A DNA stretch of 64,000 bases from Gluconobacter cerevisiae (GCF_015244675.1 NZ_JABCQO010000008.1:62001-126000); one strand, 5' to 3'. Shown: positions 50,142 to 59,500, counted from the first letter of the stretch. Translations and numbers: made by a program. The notes: a model not told the origin generated them from the letters alone.

Positions 50142-50476
50142 CCTATGTTCCGCTGGCAACGGCGGAACGTCAGGAACAGGCCGCAAGAGCGCGTGTGCAA
50201 CTCATCACCTCTGACGCCATGCTGATCAACGAGATGAACCGTTGGACGGCTCTCCGCTACAACGGCATCCCGGCAGATCAGGCAGCGGCGGATCTTTGGT
50301 ATGAGATTGAGGGTTACCAGCCGAAAACAGAGCGTGCCAAAGCCGCTAAAGCTCAGTTCCTTCGACAGTTCCCCTATGTCGCACTCAAGCGGAGCGAGTT
50401 TGAAGAACGCCTTAATAAAGCTGCTGAAGCCTTCGAGCGCCGGAATGAGCGCGTAGGAGCGAAACTCTGCGCCTGA
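50138..50476 (+). CDS. Antirepressor-linked phage protein, 112 residues
   Basis: Starts with an ATGA overlap with the antirepressor. MTYVPLATAERQEQAARARV, then NRWTALRYNGIPADQAAADL and a helical end. It holds the same place as the 116-residue genes in modules 1 and 3 but is not clearly related. Function unknown. Confidence 0.62.
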   Translation: MTYVPLATAERQEQAARARVQLITSDAMLINEMNRWTALRYNGIPADQAAADLWYEIEGYQPKTERAKAAKAQFLRQFPYVALKRSEFEERLNKAAEAFERRNERVGAKLCA

Positions 50477-50484
50477 CTACGGAG

Positions 50485-50507
50485 CCGCCCTTCGGGGCGG
50501 TTTTTTT
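50485..50507 (+). terminator. Terminator of antirepressor module 2
   Basis: CCGCCC-TTCG-GGGCGG stem followed by seven T, right after the 50476 stop. Confidence 0.85.
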
Positions 50508-50575
50508 AGCTTCATGGTATTGACAGAGGTGAAAGGCCCATTGACTGACTGCGTAAAATACGCATATAAGCTCAT

Positions 50576-50956
50576 ATGTCCGGACCTTGCTCAAACCACG
50601 CCGTAGCTGAACTACACGCCTTCAGACGAGCGGCATTCGATGCGGGGATGACAGAAGACGACATCAGCGAGGTCGTGACGATCGTGTCTCAAGACCCGCA
50701 TGCTGGTGTTGTGATTAAGGGGACTGGAGGATGTCGCAAACTCCGTATTGCCGGCAAGGGCAGAGGAAAAAGCGGCGGGTACCGGACCATAACATTCTTC
50801 GGGGGTGATGAACTGCCTGTTTTTCTGATCACTGTTTTTTCCAAAGGTGAAAAAGTGAATCTTAGTCAAAAAGAGCGAAATGCCCTCGTGGGTATGACGC
50901 GGCAGATCATCACAGCGTATGAAATGAAGATTATAAGAATAGGAACCGGAACATGA
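50576..50956 (+). CDS. RelE/HigB-type toxin
   Basis: 126 residues. AFRRAAFDAGMTEDDISEVV then GVVIKGTGGCRKLRIAGKGR GKSGGYRTITFF and PVFLITVFSKGEKVNLSQKE, the RelE-fold pattern of toxins whose gene precedes an XRE antitoxin (HigBA-like). It probably cuts mRNA in the ribosome. The stop overlaps the antitoxin start. Confidence 0.85.
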   Translation: MSGPCSNHAVAELHAFRRAAFDAGMTEDDISEVVTIVSQDPHAGVVIKGTGGCRKLRIAGKGRGKSGGYRTITFFGGDELPVFLITVFSKGEKVNLSQKERNALVGMTRQIITAYEMKIIRIGTGT

Positions 50957-51279
50957 GCAAAAGCGCGTTTGATAAAATCGCCGCAGGCCTAGACGAGGCC
51001 ATTGCTATTGCAGAAGGCACAATGGAGCCGGCGCAACTGCATGTTCCGGCTGAAATCGACGTTAAGGCAATCCGTAATAAGGTAGGCATGACACAAGAGG
51101 CATTTGCTTCCGCCTTCTGTTTTACGGTCCACCAAATTCGTCAATGGGAACAGGGACGGGTCCGCCCGCTAGGAGCGATGCGCGCCTATCTGATGTTTAT
51201 CGATAAGTTTCCGCGAGAAGTGAAAGCGAGCCTCGTGACGTCTGTAGATGATGTGACGCCTGCGCGGAGAGCTGGATAA
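50953..51279 (+). CDS. XRE antitoxin (HigA-like)
   Basis: 108 residues. DVKAIRNKVGMTQEAFASAF, then CFTVHQIRQWEQGRVRPLGA is a helix-turn-helix of the XRE family, typical of antitoxins paired with RelE-like toxins. Likely neutralises the toxin and autoregulates. Confidence 0.85.
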   Translation: MSKSAFDKIAAGLDEAIAIAEGTMEPAQLHVPAEIDVKAIRNKVGMTQEAFASAFCFTVHQIRQWEQGRVRPLGAMRAYLMFIDKFPREVKASLVTSVDDVTPARRAG

Positions 51280-51307
51280 ATTATCCCTTCTCCAATGAGG
51301 CATTACC

Positions 51308-51334
51308 AGCCGCCCCTCACCGGGCGGCTTTTTT
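51308..51334 (+). terminator. Terminator ending the cargo island
   Basis: AGCCGCCC-CTCACC-GGGCGGCT with six T after it. The same 22-base hairpin occurs again at 63449-63470. Confidence 0.85.
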
Positions 51335-51355
51335 ATTGCCTGAAAGGATCGCCGC

Positions 51356-52354
51356 ATGAGTGAAACAACCACGGTCACAGCCTCGCGCCGCAAACCGAGC
51401 TTCACCAAGAAGCAGATTGACGTGTCCTTCACTGTTCCAACCGGGTCCATTGGACCGGGTAGCACGGCGGACAAGGTCACCCTCTCAGGGCTTCGTGTGC
51501 GGGCGACCGTGACGAACGCGGGGATGTTTACTGGAGCCCAGCTTTCCCTTCGGGTCGAGGGCATGACGCTCGCCATGATGAACCGGCTTTCAGTAGTCAT
51601 TGCGATGACGAACACCACAAACCAGACGAACACCCGCTTCTCTGGCGCGACGGTCCAGGTGCAGGCAGGGGACGCGGGCAGCACGCTCTCGACGGTTTTC
51701 CTTGGCGACATTGCGGAAGCCTTCGTGGACTTCTCCGGCGCTCCGTCTGTGGCTTTTCAGGTGCTGGCTTATGACACCCTTCAGATGAAGGTAAAGCCAT
51801 GCCCTCCCACAACGTATGATAAGCCAACCCCAGCGGCGACCATCTTCAGCGAACTGGCGGCAAAGGCCGGGCTTACCTTTGCAAACCACGGTGTAAACCA
51901 GACGATCAATTCGTTTTATGAGGCGGGCGACCTCATGAAGCAGATCGACAAGCTGGCGCACAGCATCCATGCAGTCTATCGCATCGATACAGTGACCGGG
52001 ATGCTGCATGTCTGGGGAAAATCAAGCGACGGGACGCAGCAGAAAACCACGGTGAAACTGAGCAAATCAACCGGGTTGGTTGGGTACGCCGCCTACAATC
52101 AGAACGGCATCGGCGTGACGGCGTTCTTCAATCCGGCGCTCCAGTACATGATCCCATTCCAGCTTGTGAGCGAGTACCTGCCTGAAGGCTGGGTCAATAA
52201 CCAGATGGGGCAGAGCATCCCGCAAATGCCATCCTCGGGCCTGTGGAAGCCGACAATGGTCACGCATGACCTCGCATCCGAACTCCCAAACGGCCCGTGG
52301 TTCACGCAGATGACAGCGATCCGCGCTGACGTTCCCCAAGCAAAGGCGTACTGA
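51356..52354 (+). CDS. Baseplate hub protein
   Basis: 332 residues. KKQIDVSFTVPTGSIGPGS, then TNTRFSGATVQVQAGDAGST and AKAGLTFANHGVNQTINSFY, with MKQIDKLAHSIHAVYRIDTV and a late KLSKSTGLVGYAAYNQNGIG. This matches gp44-like hub proteins of contractile tails. Resumes the baseplate cluster after the island. Confidence 0.78.
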   Translation: MSETTTVTASRRKPSFTKKQIDVSFTVPTGSIGPGSTADKVTLSGLRVRATVTNAGMFTGAQLSLRVEGMTLAMMNRLSVVIAMTNTTNQTNTRFSGATVQVQAGDAGSTLSTVFLGDIAEAFVDFSGAPSVAFQVLAYDTLQMKVKPCPPTTYDKPTPAATIFSELAAKAGLTFANHGVNQTINSFYEAGDLMKQIDKLAHSIHAVYRIDTVTGMLHVWGKSSDGTQQKTTVKLSKSTGLVGYAAYNQNGIGVTAFFNPALQYMIPFQLVSEYLPEGWVNNQMGQSIPQMPSSGLWKPTMVTHDLASELPNGPWFTQMTAIRADVPQAKAY

Positions 52355-52992
52355 TGTCCGGCTCTACTTCATCCTTCGTCGGCATCACGCAGGGGAATAC
52401 CGACGGAAGCGCGATCGACGCGACTGTACGGCGCAATCTGTCCGACATGGGCACCAACGTCCTAGTTCAGGTGTCCGCCGTACACGCCGGAGACGGCATC
52501 GTCGGTACTGTGGACGTCGCGCCGATGGTTCACCAGCAGACCAGTGACGGAACAGCGGTCCCGCATGGCACGATCTATGGCGTTCCATATCTTCGCATTC
52601 AGGGTGGGGCCTGCGCGGTCATCGTTGATCCGGTAGCCGGTGACATCGGGTACATAATCATCTCCGGTCGCGACCAGTCGAACGTGGTCGCAACCCGCGC
52701 CCCTGCCCTGCCCGGCAGCTTTCGGCAGCACTCCATGGCGGATTGCGTCTATGTGGGCGGGTTCCTGAACGAGGCTCCGGCGCATTACGTCCAGATCACC
52801 ACGGACGGCGTCCGAATTGTCACAACCGGCAAGGTCACGGTGCAGGCGTCCGAAATGGACGTGAACTGCAATTTGAATGTGGCAGGCTCGATCAAGGCAA
52901 CTGGCGATGTGAAGGCTGGATCTGTGTCGCTGGAAAGCCACCTTCACGGCGGGGTTCAGTCCGGATCAGGGAAGACTTCCGCTCCGGAATAG
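52354..52992 (+). CDS. Gp138-family baseplate spike
   Basis: 212 residues. An OB-like N-terminal region (TNVLVQVSAVHAGDGIVGTV DVAPMVHQQ), then GAGGACAVIVDPVAGDIGYI-type repeats, and a C-terminal beta-helix (VTVQASEMDVNCNLNVAGSI KATGDVKAG) ending in SLESHLHGGVQSG, whose HLHGG is typical of membrane-puncturing spikes. Overlaps the hub gene by one base. Confidence 0.87.
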   Translation: MSGSTSSFVGITQGNTDGSAIDATVRRNLSDMGTNVLVQVSAVHAGDGIVGTVDVAPMVHQQTSDGTAVPHGTIYGVPYLRIQGGACAVIVDPVAGDIGYIIISGRDQSNVVATRAPALPGSFRQHSMADCVYVGGFLNEAPAHYVQITTDGVRIVTTGKVTVQASEMDVNCNLNVAGSIKATGDVKAGSVSLESHLHGGVQSGSGKTSAPE

Positions 52993-53064
52993 TCTTGTAC
53001 TTGCCAGCAGACTAAACTACTGTCCGAATAAATCCCCACACAAGCGCGTTGCGCGGGATACCCC

Positions 53065-53418
53065 ATGAAATCGCTACTTCTCGACCGCTCGACGTGGGGC
53101 CTTGCCCTCGACGCGAATGGCAATCTTGCTGTCTGCACAGAGCCGTATTCCGTCATTCAGGACGTAGCATGTGCCGTCCGAACATGGCTGGGAGAGTGCT
53201 GGTACGATACCAGCCTGGGCCTTCCTTACGATAGCGGCATTTTTGATGGCGCATCGTCCATTCCCCTTCTGCGCTCCCAAGCCGAACAGGCCGCAATGAC
53301 CGTTCCGGGTGTAGCGGCGGCGCAATGTGCCCTGTTTGGTCCGCGCGCTGATCGATCAGTCGGCGGCATGATTGCCGTGACCCTTACGACAGGAGAGACG
53401 CAGAGTGTCCAGTTCTGA
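53065..53418 (+). CDS. Gp25-like baseplate wedge protein
   Basis: 117 residues: WGLALDANGNLAVCTEPYSV IQDVACAVRTWLGECWYDT, then GLPYDSGIFDG and VPGVAAAQCALFGP. The GpW/Gp25 fold with a lysozyme-like sheath initiator role. Before the J protein as in all related phages. Confidence 0.87.
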   Translation: MKSLLLDRSTWGLALDANGNLAVCTEPYSVIQDVACAVRTWLGECWYDTSLGLPYDSGIFDGASSIPLLRSQAEQAAMTVPGVAAAQCALFGPRADRSVGGMIAVTLTTGETQSVQF

Positions 53419-54364
53419 CGCCACCACGTCTGTCCCCGCCTGCTCGCTGACAGATGCCGGATTTGTGGCTCCATCAGAGCCGGATATTCTCGCAGGCGTT
53501 CAGGCCGATATCAGCGCGGCCCTTGGTGGCAATGTAAATCCTGACCTGCGGACGCCGCAGGGCCAGCTTGCAACAAGCGAAACGGCTATCATAGGCGACT
53601 GCAATGATCAGCTTCTCGGGCTGTTCAACGGCTTTGATCCCCGCAACGCTGCTGGACGGATGCAGGATGCGCTCGGCTACATCTATTTCATGGAGCGCAA
53701 TACCGGGGAAAGCCGGGCCGATTTCGAGGCGCGACGTGAGGCGACGGTAGAGGCCAACAGCAGCGGGACCAACGCTTCCATTTTGGGCGCCCTTCTGAAC
53801 CTTGCAGGCGTCAACGACGCCTACGTCGTGGACAACCCGTCCGGCAATGACGCAACAATCGGTGGCGTTACTGTTCCAGCCCGCACCTTGTTCATTTCAG
53901 TCTCGGGCGGGAGCGCTTCAGATATCGGCCTCGCCATTCTGAAAAAGAAAAACCCCTGCTCGATGACGAGTGGTTCTTCCTCCGTCACGGTTCAGGACCC
54001 CAACAGCGCCTATGGCGGGAACGGCCCCTCCTATACCTTCAATTACACGATCGCCACCGATACGGCGGTCTATATCGCTGTCACGATCGCCAATTCGACG
54101 GCTGTTCCGTCTACGGCTCTGGCTGATATTCAGGCTGCCGTCATTGCCGCGTTCAACGGAACCGACGGAGGTGGTCGCGCGCGGATCGGTGCGGAGCTGT
54201 TCGCCAGCCGGTTTTATGCTGGCATTGCATCCTTGGGAGCATGGGCGCGCATCGTGGAAATCACGATCGGCACGTCCGCCAGTCCGACAGGCTTCACGGC
54301 CCAGATGAGCATAGCGCAACGCCCGGTGATTCTGGCGGACAACATTACTCTCACACTGGTGTAG
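53405..54364 (+). CDS. Baseplate J-like protein
   Basis: 319 residues from a GTG overlapping the Gp25 gene by 14 bp. It has GRMQDALGYIYFMERNTGES, RADFEARREATVEANSSGTN ASILGALLNLAGV, then a C-terminal VEITIGTSASPTGFTAQMSI. The wedge protein that links fibres to the hub. Confidence 0.88.
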   Translation: MSSSDATTSVPACSLTDAGFVAPSEPDILAGVQADISAALGGNVNPDLRTPQGQLATSETAIIGDCNDQLLGLFNGFDPRNAAGRMQDALGYIYFMERNTGESRADFEARREATVEANSSGTNASILGALLNLAGVNDAYVVDNPSGNDATIGGVTVPARTLFISVSGGSASDIGLAILKKKNPCSMTSGSSSVTVQDPNSAYGGNGPSYTFNYTIATDTAVYIAVTIANSTAVPSTALADIQAAVIAAFNGTDGGGRARIGAELFASRFYAGIASLGAWARIVEITIGTSASPTGFTAQMSIAQRPVILADNITLTLV

Positions 54365-54371
54365 GTGGCTG

Positions 54372-54953
54372 ATGGAGAACGTCAACGAGACGATCCTCGC
54401 CCAATACGCCAACGATCCCAGTATCAACACGATTATTGCAGGGTTCAATCAGGCGATTGATCCAGCCGCTTTGGTCGACCTTTTTTACGCTCAGGTTTTT
54501 AATCCCCAGACGGCCATTGGCTGGGGGCTGGATGTCTGGGGCCGCATCGTTGGCGTGGGCCGCGTTCTGAACGTGGCGGAGACTGGTTACATCGGCTTTC
54601 ATGAAGCGGATGATGGCTCCAGTGTCATAGGCGGCTTCGGGTACGGAATTTTCTACGGCGGACAGGGATCGACCAGTAACTTCGCCCTGACTGATGATGC
54701 ATTCCGAACCTTGATCTTTGCCAAGGCAGCCGCGAACCTTTGTGATGGCTCGATCGCGTCTATCAACGCCATCCTCATGCGTCTTTTTTCGGCGAACGGG
54801 AAGATCTGGATCGCCGAAACCTCAGAAACGATGATGACCATCAATCACGACTGGACCCTCACTCCGGTTCAGGCGGCGATCATTGAGCAATCAGGCGTGT
54901 TGCCCCGTCCAAGCACTGTGACTCTGGCCTATGCGAAGGCGTCTCTCTCATGA
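54372..54953 (+). CDS. DUF2612 baseplate/tail protein
   Basis: 193 residues: ETILAQYANDPSINTIIAGF NQAID, then QTAIGWGLDVWGRIVGVGRV, FALTDDAFRTLIFAKAAAN and LTPVQAAIIEQSGVLPRPST. A match to DUF2612, which occupies the tail-protein I slot in this type of phage. Confidence 0.85.
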   Translation: MENVNETILAQYANDPSINTIIAGFNQAIDPAALVDLFYAQVFNPQTAIGWGLDVWGRIVGVGRVLNVAETGYIGFHEADDGSSVIGGFGYGIFYGGQGSTSNFALTDDAFRTLIFAKAAANLCDGSIASINAILMRLFSANGKIWIAETSETMMTINHDWTLTPVQAAIIEQSGVLPRPSTVTLAYAKASLS

Positions 54954-55837
54954 AACTCTCTGATTTTGCGCCGCAATTCCCCGTCCTATGGGCATCCAGC
55001 GGCAGCACTACGACCGTACAATATCCTTTACTATCTGGCACGTCCCTTGCGACAGGGCGGGCATCCATTGCGTCCGGATTTCCTGCCGTAAACTTTACAC
55101 CCCCGGCCGCGGGAGGCGTTTATCCGTGGGGTGCTGACTGGAACGGAGCCCTCAAAACACTTTCTGTTTCGGCACAGAACTATGAGGCCGGGGTAATCCC
55201 GATCTTCTCCCAGAATTTTGCAAATGCCATCGGCGGTTATCCCCAAAACGCTATTGTCGCAGACGCAAACACCGCTGGCCTCTTCTGGGTCTCGACGGCC
55301 GATGCGAATACGACCGTTCCGGCCACGCCAAACTCAGCTTGGCAGAAATTCGGCTGGAATCAGTTCATCAAACAGGGTTGGGGCTTTTCCACATTTGGAA
55401 ACAGCAATGTTTATCTTGGTTGGCGTAAAGACGGTTCCGGTCTCGGTGTGGGAATTGACTCCACAGATATAGGGAATGTCGCCATTCAAGGCGGCGGCAA
55501 GTTGGGTTGGGGAGACTGGACGGAGCAGAATTACACGCTCCCGTCTGGTGGTAACAGAACAATCAGTCTGACGTTCACCGCTCCAAGCGCTGGATATGTC
55601 CACGCCGTTGGATCGGCTAACTTTGCTGCCCAGAACTCCAATCAATCACAGCTATCTGTCGTTATAAATGGCACCACATTAAGTGCAGATAATGTGACCG
55701 GGGCAACCGCGATGACGAACCATTCCTGTATTTTGGTTAATGCTGGAACCGTGGTGGTTGCATCTTATCTCGGCACATCGGCCACGAACCCTCCGAATGT
55801 GGGTCACACGCTCAGCTATTTATTCATACCGTCGTGA
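54950..55837 (+). CDS. Tail fibre protein
   Basis: 295 residues: FAPQFPVLWASSGSTTTVQY then ADWNGALKTLSVSAQNYEAG, TPNSAWQKFGWNQFIKQGWG and a C-terminal beta sandwich (LPSGGNRTISLTFTAPSAGY VHAVGSANF). The front part is a collar binding the baseplate; the tail may bind the host. Overlaps the DUF2612 stop. Compared with neighbours it is richer in Asn/Ser and lower in GC, as adhesins often are. Confidence 0.78.
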   Translation: MKLSDFAPQFPVLWASSGSTTTVQYPLLSGTSLATGRASIASGFPAVNFTPPAAGGVYPWGADWNGALKTLSVSAQNYEAGVIPIFSQNFANAIGGYPQNAIVADANTAGLFWVSTADANTTVPATPNSAWQKFGWNQFIKQGWGFSTFGNSNVYLGWRKDGSGLGVGIDSTDIGNVAIQGGGKLGWGDWTEQNYTLPSGGNRTISLTFTAPSAGYVHAVGSANFAAQNSNQSQLSVVINGTTLSADNVTGATAMTNHSCILVNAGTVVVASYLGTSATNPPNVGHTLSYLFIPS

Positions 55838-55844
55838 GGGCACA

Positions 55845-56174
55845 ATGACTGTCTATGCACTCGAAAAAAGCGCTTCTGGGGCAGTAACTGGTCTGGCATC
55901 TTGGGGTGATGACAAAACGATTCTTCCAGATGGGTTTGTGTCATGCACGGCGGACGAATACGCAGCAGCCAAATCAACCTTCATGAACTCCCTGAAAGAT
56001 CAGGCGATCGGTGCTCTCGCTGCAGTTCAGGCAGATGCGGCACTGACTGTGGCAATGGGCAGTACATTTGGCTCCCGGATGCGAGCTTATGTCTCCGCTC
56101 TTCAAAACATTTCTGACGGAACCGATACGGCCAGTACGGTGCTGCCCGCTAAGCCGGACCCGGTATCTACATGA
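55845..56174 (+). CDS. Tail-fibre assembly-like protein
   Basis: 109 residues from ATG 55845: MTVYALEKSASGAVTGLASW GDDKTILPDGFVSCTADEYA, then helices ending SALQNISDGTDTAS. Placed directly after the fibre gene as chaperones often are. Function inferred from position and size. Confidence 0.62.
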   Translation: MTVYALEKSASGAVTGLASWGDDKTILPDGFVSCTADEYAAAKSTFMNSLKDQAIGALAAVQADAALTVAMGSTFGSRMRAYVSALQNISDGTDTASTVLPAKPDPVST

Positions 56175-56620
56175 CATGGATGCCCTGCCAGCGCATTACG
56201 CGCGTCGACGTGCCGTCCGCTTTCCGTATCCGGGGACTGGCCGCAAACGCGGTCATCTGCTGGCCTGATACCACCGCAGGGTCCGGGGCAGATTACAGCA
56301 TTGATTTCTCGCACCTTCTGGGGTGCTCCGACCGGATCGTGGAAGTTGAAGCCATGTGCAGCGGCGGCGTGATCGCATGGACCAGCACTTACGGAACCCT
56401 GGCCACTATGTGGGTGCAATGGCTGTGCTCAGGCGCGCAAACAGCAACGCTTTCCGTTCGCACGGCCACAGGCGCAGTCTTCACGGCTACCGCCTCCATC
56501 ATAGTCCGCTGCGCGCCCCAGCTGATTGCCTGTGACGCCCCGGCCTATGCCCCGAATGCCTTTTTCCTTGGCTCGGCGATCGTGCCTGATGCCTCCGGAA
56601 GCCCCCTGATCTTCGGATAG
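56171..56620 (+). CDS. Fibre-tail adaptor-like protein
   Basis: 149 residues. Ig-like beta pattern: SAFRIRGLAANAVICWPD, then IVEVEAMCSGGVIAWTSTYG and TLSVRTATGAVFTATASIIV RCAPQL. Probably links the spike encoded downstream to the baseplate. Four-base overlap with the gene before. Confidence 0.65.
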   Translation: MTWMPCQRITRVDVPSAFRIRGLAANAVICWPDTTAGSGADYSIDFSHLLGCSDRIVEVEAMCSGGVIAWTSTYGTLATMWVQWLCSGAQTATLSVRTATGAVFTATASIIVRCAPQLIACDAPAYAPNAFFLGSAIVPDASGSPLIFG

Positions 56621-56625
56621 ACCCC

Positions 56626-57036
56626 ATGCCTCAACTCGCGTCTGACCCCGCACTCACGCAAACGAGCGTGCAGGCGACGGATCTGCTTGTCTTCCTCCGG
56701 CCTGTTCTCAATGCCCAGAATACTGTTACCGGCTATGAGCCTTGCAACATCACCGCGAATAATTTTGCAGTGTCGGTCGTAGCTCTGGGCCTTCTCCAGC
56801 TTGGGCAGACGCTTCCGACAAAAGCGCCGGAGGGCGGCGGTCTTTGGATGAACGGTGATGTATTTGCATATTCGGCCATGACAGGCACGGCGTCTGGCAT
56901 GCCCTTGTCGCCTCAGGCTCTCGCCGCGTCCCTTGCTGCACTCCTGGCCGCAAGTCCGACCATGGGAGCTGGCACCAATTTCAACGGCTTTCAGAACAAT
57001 GCCGGTGTCGCAACCCAGGTGGATGACGGCAAATGA
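56626..57036 (+). CDS. Hypothetical tail protein, 136 residues
   Basis: Ala/Leu-rich: QATDLLVFLRPVLNAQNTVT, GDVFAYSAMTGTASGMPLSP QALAASLAALLA. Precedes the large spike gene and overlaps it by 4 bp. May be the spike's N-terminal attachment part or an assembly factor. Confidence 0.6.
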   Translation: MPQLASDPALTQTSVQATDLLVFLRPVLNAQNTVTGYEPCNITANNFAVSVVALGLLQLGQTLPTKAPEGGGLWMNGDVFAYSAMTGTASGMPLSPQALAASLAALLAASPTMGAGTNFNGFQNNAGVATQVDDGK

Positions 57037-59399
57037 AAAAACTTATTCTGACGCTGGCTCTCCTGCCGTCACTGGCAGGCGCTGCGCCTATTACCAGCCA
57101 GTGGATTGCTCCGGGCAACGGTATCAGCGGTGCTTCGATCATCAATGCCCCCAATACACTCTGGGATCGGCAGACTATCGCCGCAGTGATGGCCGCGCTC
57201 CAGAAGAATGTGCCAGGGGGTGTGGCGGGACTGAATATGAATGGTGCCATGACGGCGCCGCTTTTAAGCGCGTCTGGAACATTTGGCGTCCAGTCGCAGA
57301 CGGCTTACCCGTCAATGTATGTCGGGCAGGACATGACCGCCGTTCTCGGCAGTCCTTTAGTCGGGAACAACACGCTCCAGATGGGCGGCGCGCCCCTCGG
57401 GACTGTCGCCAATTCCCCGATGGGATCACCCGGACTGCCTCAGAGCCTGGTCATTTCCAGCCACCCCGACGGACCATTCAACAATGGGTGCGGCCTTTGC
57501 CTCTTCACGACGGGTGGCCAGCAGAACACTATGCTGGCTGAACTGGGCGGTGACGATTACGAAGGGGATAGCCGGATCGTTCCCATCAGCTTTGATACGG
57601 CTGGGATCTACTGGGAGGCCGGGTCACGTCAGGCGCGACTGGTTCTGCCCGTAACGGCTTACACCACCACAACGGCGACCTTGAGCGTAGCCCTGACGCC
57701 TCAGCAGCTCCTGTTGATCCATCAGGGCCAGTACATCATCACCAATTCCGCCGACCCCGCCGCATCAGATGCTGAAACATGGGACAATCCCCATTGCCTG
57801 GCAGGCATCGTCAGAAGCGTGGACAATACGGGGCCAACTGCCGTTATCACGGTCTGGGCCTGGAACCGGATGGAACATTCAGGAGCCAGCCAAACCCCGA
57901 GCCTTACCAGCCTGGATACGTTCTATTTCCCGAAAACTCCCGCTCCTGCCGTGTTCGTGGGATCTCCGACGAAAGTCTTCGGGTTCAATACGATGATGCA
58001 GTACGACGGCGCGTTCACGGGCGCAGGTACGCGCGACACGTCGTCAGTTCATCAACTCGAATGGGGCGAGGTGGACGTCAACGTGCAGAACGAGACGCGG
58101 GCGGGAGCCTTGAGCTATCACGGGCTGACGTTTGGCGGAGGCCAGTCTGTCCCGGCAGGAGCGTCGATCACTCCGGGTCAGGTATTTACGTCGGAAAGCT
58201 ACGAACTGATGCTGGCGAATGACATGCCACATCATCTGGAGATTGCCGATGCCTGCGGGAACATGGCGATTGATACCAATCAGCTCTATCTCCCTTCCGC
58301 CTGCTCTCTGTTCGCTCTGAAACCCGTTGGGGCCGTCTATGATTTCGATATGACGGAACTGCATCAGATCGTCGCAGGATATAATGAGCGGCTGGTAACG
58401 CATATCACCAGCGACGGCACGGGAACGGGAAGCTACACCAACGCGACCCTGCGCTTCGGGCCGCGTATCAATGGTACGAAGGGCAACACGTCCAGCACGG
58501 ATACCGCCTCTCTTCTGGGCGAGATCGACTTCCCGGGCAGCACGGGCGGCGTGGCGCTGTGCGGATATGGCGTGAATTGCGGCCTGTCAGTAGCTGGCAA
58601 CGGCGATGTATCGTTGGCGGGCGCGCTCAATGTTGCCGGGGGTGCAACATTCAAAAATCAGGTGAGCGTGAATGCAAACCTCGTGACGACCGGGACGACC
58701 TACTACCAGAATACGGCGGGCGACAATATTGTCGCAGTAGCGGCATCCACGGATGCATCGAAGAATAGCGTACTGGCATATTCAAGCGTGGCATCTGGTG
58801 GCGCGTCCGTTCTGTTTAACCTCCCAACGACTGTTGGTAATGACCTGACTGTCACCGGGGGGCTGGAAACACATGGGAGTGCTGTTATCGGTGGGTATGG
58901 CGGTAGCACCCTGTTCAAGGATGGGGTGACGTTCAATCAGCAAATCACGGCCAAATCCAATATCGCTCTTCAGGGAACGCAGTTTTTCCAGAGTCCCAGC
59001 GGATCCAACATTGCACAGCTCTTAGGGCAAACCGATGCCAGCACTGGCGACACGTCGGTCGTGCTCTCCGGTCTTGGGCAGAATACGCATTTCGATATCG
59101 ACATCCCGACAAACCTCAACAGCGATCTGCTCATCGCAGGAGGTCTGACGTCCCATGGGAATACAGTTCTGGGAGGCTTTGGCGGCTCCATTAGCATGAA
59201 GGATGCCACGACAATCAGCGCCGATATGACTGTCACGGGATCAGGCACGATTCAAGGCAACCTGACTGTCGGGGGGAATGGCGGCACAACTATTATGAAG
59301 GATGGGGTGGTTCTCACCAGCCTGAACGGAGCCGGGAACGCTTACGCCTGCCTGAACTCATCAGGGCAGCTCTATCGTAGTGCAACGGCATGCAACTAG
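57033..59399 (+). CDS. Tail spike/fibre with a signal-peptide-like N-terminus
   Basis: 788 residues, starting MKKLILTLALLPSLAGAAPI, which looks exactly like a Sec signal peptide with an Ala-x-Ala site. A region of beta-rich domains follows (FGVQSQTAYPSMYVGQDMTA and EWGEVDVNVQNETRAGALSY), then C-terminal repeats of GGxxxHGxxVxGGxGGSxxxKDxxT (around 600-770) that look like a trimeric beta-helix. It ends with ACLNSSGQLYRSATACN, a possible Cys-locked tip. This is probably the host-binding spike. A cleavable signal on a tail protein is odd, because tails assemble in the cytoplasm. Confidence 0.75.
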   Translation: MKKLILTLALLPSLAGAAPITSQWIAPGNGISGASIINAPNTLWDRQTIAAVMAALQKNVPGGVAGLNMNGAMTAPLLSASGTFGVQSQTAYPSMYVGQDMTAVLGSPLVGNNTLQMGGAPLGTVANSPMGSPGLPQSLVISSHPDGPFNNGCGLCLFTTGGQQNTMLAELGGDDYEGDSRIVPISFDTAGIYWEAGSRQARLVLPVTAYTTTTATLSVALTPQQLLLIHQGQYIITNSADPAASDAETWDNPHCLAGIVRSVDNTGPTAVITVWAWNRMEHSGASQTPSLTSLDTFYFPKTPAPAVFVGSPTKVFGFNTMMQYDGAFTGAGTRDTSSVHQLEWGEVDVNVQNETRAGALSYHGLTFGGGQSVPAGASITPGQVFTSESYELMLANDMPHHLEIADACGNMAIDTNQLYLPSACSLFALKPVGAVYDFDMTELHQIVAGYNERLVTHITSDGTGTGSYTNATLRFGPRINGTKGNTSSTDTASLLGEIDFPGSTGGVALCGYGVNCGLSVAGNGDVSLAGALNVAGGATFKNQVSVNANLVTTGTTYYQNTAGDNIVAVAASTDASKNSVLAYSSVASGGASVLFNLPTTVGNDLTVTGGLETHGSAVIGGYGGSTLFKDGVTFNQQITAKSNIALQGTQFFQSPSGSNIAQLLGQTDASTGDTSVVLSGLGQNTHFDIDIPTNLNSDLLIAGGLTSHGNTVLGGFGGSISMKDATTISADMTVTGSGTIQGNLTVGGNGGTTIMKDGVVLTSLNGAGNAYACLNSSGQLYRSATACN

Positions 59400-59462
59400 G
59401 AGGTCAATACTCAGAGCAATAACCCAACAAAATGACCTGATGAACAACCTGACAGACAGCCG

Positions 59463-59484
59463 CCGCCCATGAGGCGGTTTTTTT
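59463..59484 (+). terminator. Terminator after the spike gene
   Basis: CCGCC-CATGA-GGCGG then seven T, between the spike and the lysis genes. Confidence 0.75.
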
Positions 59485-59500
59485 ATGACTGGAGGGCAGA

